64,000 nt of DNA from Pseudomonas sp. dw_612. Lineage in GTDB: Bacteria; Pseudomonadota; Gammaproteobacteria; Pseudomonadales; Pseudomonadaceae. A program made the position numbers and the translations under genes. The DNA lies in NCBI RefSeq assembly GCF_018449725.1, contig NZ_JAAVVC010000025.1, positions 1-64,000 of the forward strand, read 5' to 3'. The notes below the pieces were generated by a model that saw only the letters and a list, made by a program, of their open reading frames with translations, did not search any database and had not been told where the DNA came from. This document shows positions 60,648 through 64,000 of this stretch, in pieces; position 1 is the first letter of the stretch; the number at the start of each line of letters is the position of its first letter.

Positions 60648-60666
60648 AATAGTAATGCTTCCTATT
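60648..60666 (-). promoter_or_regulatory. Candidate Fur box upstream of the fecI-like gene
   Basis: AATAGTAATGCTTCCTATT is a 19-base near-palindrome, with two mismatched position pairs and a central base. It matches the Fur consensus at about 10 of 19 positions. It lies 28 bases before the sigma gene start, where Fur repression of such operons is usual. A match this weak needs binding data. Confidence 0.4.
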
Positions 60667-60774
60667 AAGCCGAAGCAATGCATTCCCGTGGAGGATCGCG
60701 GTTACTGGTCGAACCGTTGAGGTACGATCCTGTGCCATGCTCTGTAAAGGCCGCGTACGATTGGAAAATCCGTA

Positions 60775-61911
60775 TTAGTCTGCAGCCAATCCGATATCAA
60801 TGATCACCGGTTTAATATCAGGATTTTTCTTTGCGCCTGAACCGGTCAAATACGCCGTCAGTGGCGACTCCCACAAAATGGTGCCCAACCGGCTGATCAG
60901 CTTCTCCAGTTTTTTATTCCCGTCATCACCCAACAGCCGTAAACCTTCGAAAAGCAGCCGAAGACCTTCCGTGTAAACCGGTAAGGAACTGTCCGCAGCG
61001 GCAAACAAGTAGCGTTTTATTTCATTTATTTCCTCGACTTTACCCATGGCAATCAACTGAGACGCCCAAATGACTGCGCCATCGGCAGAGCGAAGTTCAT
61101 CTGTATCGCCCGCAAGGTTCCTGGGCCAGTCATGCAAGCGTTCATATTTCCCCATCTTCAGCAGCAAGTAACCACCGACAGCGGCGCCAGCAGGATCACT
61201 GCCCTTGCGCATCAATAAATCTTCGCAACTACTCGCCCAACTTGACATCGAACTTGCCGCTGCAAGGTTGCCTCGACTCAAGAAACTCAACAACGTGTCG
61301 GCCGACTCAACCGAAGTGGTCAGGCGAATGCGATAAGCCTCTTCGTCTTCGGTGAACCGGTGTCTTATATCCAGCGTGCGTGTGTGCGCCGGGATGTTGA
61401 CATTAAGTTGCATCTTCTTCCCCAGGCCCACGATCAAATGGGCAAGGGCCTGGTAACTTTCTGGTGCGGGAGCTTGCCAGGACCACTGAGTCTTCGTGAA
61501 AAAGAAACGGCCGCTCACAGGTTGACGATTGTCATTCATCAGAACGACGTTCCAATGATTGTCCGGAACAAGGGAAAACGCTCTGGCATCCATTGCCGCA
61601 TCCGTGGGCCCGAAAGCCAGCTCACTGACGTCCGACAACTCGAAATGCTTTTTTTCCAGCGACGGTAGGTTAAGCGATTCAAGGGTGACGGTCCTGGAAA
61701 GGCTCCCCCGGTCAGGCAACGTAACGGTTCTGCCTGAAGGCAGACTGATGCGAAGAAAAACCTTATCGCAAGCAACGGCAATCTCTTGTGTATCCCCGCC
61801 CCGCATCATCACTCTTTTCACGACAGAGAAATCAGGCGCCACCACCTCGACTGCTGCCATCGGAGCGTCTGGCGCGAATGTGACCTGTAATGTCTTGGTC
61901 TCAGGTCTCAT
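60775..61911 (-). CDS. Unknown protein of the caspase operon (third gene)
   Basis: A 378-residue protein without signal peptide. The first 110 residues look like beta-sandwich (LQVTFAPDAPMAAVEVVAP, VFLRISLPSGRTVTLP). The rest is mainly helical with a TPR-like rhythm; a segment GGYLLLKMGKYERLHDWPRN and SADGAVIWASQLI resembles a C-terminal module that I recall in bacterial proteins encoded beside peptidases, though I cannot name it. It overlaps the caspase gene by ATGA, so it is translated with it. Base composition is low for the window (28 of 60 G/C in 61021-61080), suggesting transfer. It might be a target, scaffold or inhibitor of the peptidase. Confidence 0.65.
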   Translation of the reverse strand: MRPETKTLQVTFAPDAPMAAVEVVAPDFSVVKRVMMRGGDTQEIAVACDKVFLRISLPSGRTVTLPDRGSLSRTVTLESLNLPSLEKKHFELSDVSELAFGPTDAAMDARAFSLVPDNHWNVVLMNDNRQPVSGRFFFTKTQWSWQAPAPESYQALAHLIVGLGKKMQLNVNIPAHTRTLDIRHRFTEDEEAYRIRLTTSVESADTLLSFLSRGNLAAASSMSSWASSCEDLLMRKGSDPAGAAVGGYLLLKMGKYERLHDWPRNLAGDTDELRSADGAVIWASQLIAMGKVEEINEIKRYLFAAADSSLPVYTEGLRLLFEGLRLLGDDGNKKLEKLISRLGTILWESPLTAYLTGSGAKKNPDIKPVIIDIGLAAD

Positions 61912-63044
61912 GGCGTATTCACTCCGACAAAAGTTGCAGGACTCAACACGCACGTCTCAGGGCCATGATCAGGATAGGCACCACTGGGGAAAGTCACCGT
62001 GACCTCCCAATCGCCCGGTTCAACAATCTGGACCAGGGGCTTGGGATCGGCAAGTCCGGATAGGTAGACAATGTTTTTGCGGGTCATTTTAATAACTGCA
62101 TGAGTAGAAGCCGCCGCCGTGGTGCAATCAATCAAGGCGATAACATGACCAACCCCAGGTACATTAATTGTTTCAAGGCCGGTGACATCGGAGTTACAAG
62201 TCAAATGCAACTTGTAAAGCTTCTTGTAATGTTCAATCACTTCAGGAATGGATTTTGAAAGCGATGCGGCTGTTACGATCCATCGCCCCCGATGAGAAAT
62301 ACCTGCAAGCCCCTCCAGGCAACCAATGACCGCTTGGCCGAAATACGAAACACCGCCGCGAGGCCCATGCGCTTTCGCCCCTTTGGCCGCGGCGTAATAA
62401 ACCGCCGAGCAGTTGACGGAATCACCGACGGAGGCACTCATCAATGTTTGCCCATTGGCACTGATGGCATTCAACAAGGCGAACGGGAGTTCCCGACACG
62501 CATCAACGAAATAAAACTGCGTCTGGGCAGCGCAGGCGCGCATACCCACTTGGGTCGCGCTGAAGTTAATACTGTTTTTCCACGCATTAGCGACGGCGGG
62601 ATCGCCGAAATCTTCCGCCAATAGGTATTGCTCGGCTTTCTGCAAGCCGTGACCACAAAAATAGAAGAAAGCAATATTGTCGGGATTGGATGCGCAACGC
62701 TTTTGCCACCGCTCAAAAGCATCCACGATATTAACCATCGTCGCAGGTTCTACGCCCGCATACGCTTTGTTCAATTCAACAACATCAGCAGGCCCGGCGG
62801 AAGCTACAAACTCGATAGACCCCAGGGATTTATCAGGGTGGGTGTAGTCTTTCATCAGCCAATTCACAATGGCCAACGACGTCCAGAGCGGAGTCGTGAC
62901 CTGGCCCAGCCCCAATGGCGTCAGCGCTGGAGCACCTGCCCCGCCCTTCATGTGCGGGTAATTGGCAACCCCGATCACAAAGGCGTGCAACCGAGGTTGA
63001 GCCAGTTCGACATCGGCCGCTTTTGAAGGATAAATCAGGCTCAT
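61908..63044 (-). CDS. Caspase-like (C14 clan CD) cysteine peptidase
   Basis: A 378-residue protein. The caspase-hemoglobinase fold is indicated by HAFVIGVANYP near the start, the catalytic His132 in FFYFCGHGLQ and Cys183 in FYFVDACRELP. The order and spacing of the dyad are those of bacterial caspase-like peptidases. After the p10-like region, about residues 285-378 form an appended beta-rich domain (VPGVGHVIALIDCTT, GDWEVTVTFPSGAYP). There is no signal peptide. It overlaps both neighbours by 4 bases, so all three proteins are made together. Such peptidases often execute cell-death or defence responses; that role is inferred here. Confidence 0.82.
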   Translation of the reverse strand: MSLIYPSKAADVELAQPRLHAFVIGVANYPHMKGGAGAPALTPLGLGQVTTPLWTSLAIVNWLMKDYTHPDKSLGSIEFVASAGPADVVELNKAYAGVEPATMVNIVDAFERWQKRCASNPDNIAFFYFCGHGLQKAEQYLLAEDFGDPAVANAWKNSINFSATQVGMRACAAQTQFYFVDACRELPFALLNAISANGQTLMSASVGDSVNCSAVYYAAAKGAKAHGPRGGVSYFGQAVIGCLEGLAGISHRGRWIVTAASLSKSIPEVIEHYKKLYKLHLTCNSDVTGLETINVPGVGHVIALIDCTTAAASTHAVIKMTRKNIVYLSGLADPKPLVQIVEPGDWEVTVTFPSGAYPDHGPETCVLSPATFVGVNTP

Positions 63045-64000
63045 AATTCGTTTATCCGTATACGCAGACGCTCATAAAAACGAGCTTGTTCAAAGTAGGC
63101 GCCATGGGCCTTCATGACATAGGTTTTAGTGTCATAGTCGAAGTCTTGCACGCCCTCGAACACCTCTTCACAGGCATAAGAAAAAATGTCGACTGGATCG
63201 TAGATATTGAGCCATTCGAAGACGTTGGCAGGCTTCGGCATCTTGGCACCGCCGGCACCCGGGACATCCAGTCGTCGTTGTTTAAACAGTTTCATCTCTT
63301 CGAAATGCGACACCTGCGAGCCAATCGAAATAAACAGGTCGACTTTCAATTCCGGCGCGAAGTGTGAGAACAGGTCATAAGCGATAACCCCGCCCAGGCT
63401 ATGCCCGATGACAACCAATGGCTCGTCCGGTTGAGCGTCGACGGCGTCGATAATGTCCGTCAGGACTAACGACGGGATTGGACCTGCGGCCCCCGCTTGC
63501 CCTCGGCTGTCCATATACGTAAACACGTCACCGGTAAATCGGCCCAAGGTTGCATTGAGCGACGCTCTCGACCAGGCGAGCAACTTGGTTGACGCATAAT
63601 CCCCGACTCTATCCAGTGTTGCTGTGGCAACCTCTTTCGTTGCCTTCTTGAACATATCGGCAAGCCTCGACACCACATTGCTGAAAGCATCTGCCAGCCC
63701 CAGAGCGTCGGTATCGGGTTTACCAGTGACCTGCTGGGCCTGATCCTGTAGTGCACCGAATAGTGCATCAATGAACTGCGGGTCATTTTTCACCTTCGAT
63801 AACCACGGTGGTAGAACTTTCGGGTCTTCAAACTGAGCGGCATATTCCTGAGCCTGGAATACAAAATCGCTGGCCGCTTCCGCGTCCTCGGGTGCAGCAC
63901 TCGATAGAACCAGCTGGGCCAAAAGGTCGATTGCCCTGGGGAAAGAATGCTGCGCTAACTTCAACAGTGGTGCATCGGTGACGGAGGCCGGATCTGCCAC
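63041..64000 (-). CDS. Serine alpha/beta hydrolase of the caspase operon, 5' end outside the window
   Basis: At least 319 residues; the gene runs off the window end, and no convincing start is seen. The nucleophile elbow is VVIGHSLGGVIAYDL, followed by FISIGSQVSHFEE and a likely acid in IYDPVDIFSY; the base His may be in MKAHGAYFE near the end. The visible first 160 residues are helical. The expected oxyanion strand-loop (VHG type) is not seen, so it probably lies beyond 64000. A lipase, esterase or peptidase acting with the caspase is possible. The stop overlaps the caspase start by 4 bases. Confidence 0.72.
   Translation of the reverse strand: MADPASVTDAPLLKLAQHSFPRAIDLLAQLVLSSAAPEDAEAASDFVFQAQEYAAQFEDPKVLPPWLSKVKNDPQFIDALFGALQDQAQQVTGKPDTDALGLADAFSNVVSRLADMFKKATKEVATATLDRVGDYASTKLLAWSRASLNATLGRFTGDVFTYMDSRGQAGAAGPIPSLVLTDIIDAVDAQPDEPLVVIGHSLGGVIAYDLFSHFAPELKVDLFISIGSQVSHFEEMKLFKQRRLDVPGAGGAKMPKPANVFEWLNIYDPVDIFSYACEEVFEGVQDFDYDTKTYVMKAHGAYFEQARFYERLRIRINEL

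Overview
The window reads as a chromosomal segment of a fluorescent-group Pseudomonas. The evidence is high GC coding sequence with strong G/C third-position bias, pseudomonad gene families (YaiW-like DUF1615 lipoprotein, DUF3077, DUF6555-like, a maltotetraose-forming amylase) and more than twenty paired inverted repeats of the GGGAGCGGGCTTGCTCGCGA and GTAGGAGCTGCCGAAGGCTGC types that sit between genes. I see no rRNA, tRNA, insertion sequence, prophage or CRISPR array.

Layout. 0-12 kb: isochorismatase-type hydrolase, a secreted protein made of eight 13-residue repeats, a YaiW-like lipoprotein, a TonB receptor, a flavin monooxygenase, a zinc-type HemB, a PhzF-like isomerase, a nu-class-like glutathione transferase, a histidine phosphatase-like protein and an ArsP-type permease. 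12-15 kb: the selU-selD pair. 15-25 kb: a 3,515-residue autotransporter with 24 beta-strand repeats. 25-34 kb: a nucleoside uptake pair (Tsx channel and NUP protein) behind a PurR-like palindrome, a quinone oxidoreductase, AraC and LysR regulators, a metallothionein, paired DUF606 transporters, a low-GC membrane protein, and two small DUF3077-type genes behind a strongly structured leader. 34-47 kb: a chemoreceptor, an antiporter-family transporter and a second chemoreceptor, then an MHS-type MFS transporter, a two-component system with two PepSY proteins, a patatin and queD. The chemoreceptor, two-component and queD genes match the P. aeruginosa PA2652-PA2666 order as I remember it. 47-56 kb: acetyltransferase, Asp-nucleophile hydrolase, codB-codA, a DapF-like protein lacking both catalytic cysteines, an AraC regulator, an amylase and an MFS transporter. 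56-61 kb: a FecI-FecR-FecA iron signalling set. 61-64 kb: a lower-GC operon of hydrolase, caspase-like peptidase and unknown protein, cut by the window end.

Shared themes are iron and heme (two TonB receptors, FecIR, HemB, a BqsSR/CarSR-like kinase pair), nucleoside and pyrimidine salvage (tsx-nup, codBA), and environmental sensing. The two most unusual items are the leader at 33700-33917, which can be drawn in two mutually exclusive folds that expose or hide the Shine-Dalgarno sequence, and the three-gene caspase operon at 60775-64000. All family assignments come from reading motifs by eye; no database search or folding program was run.
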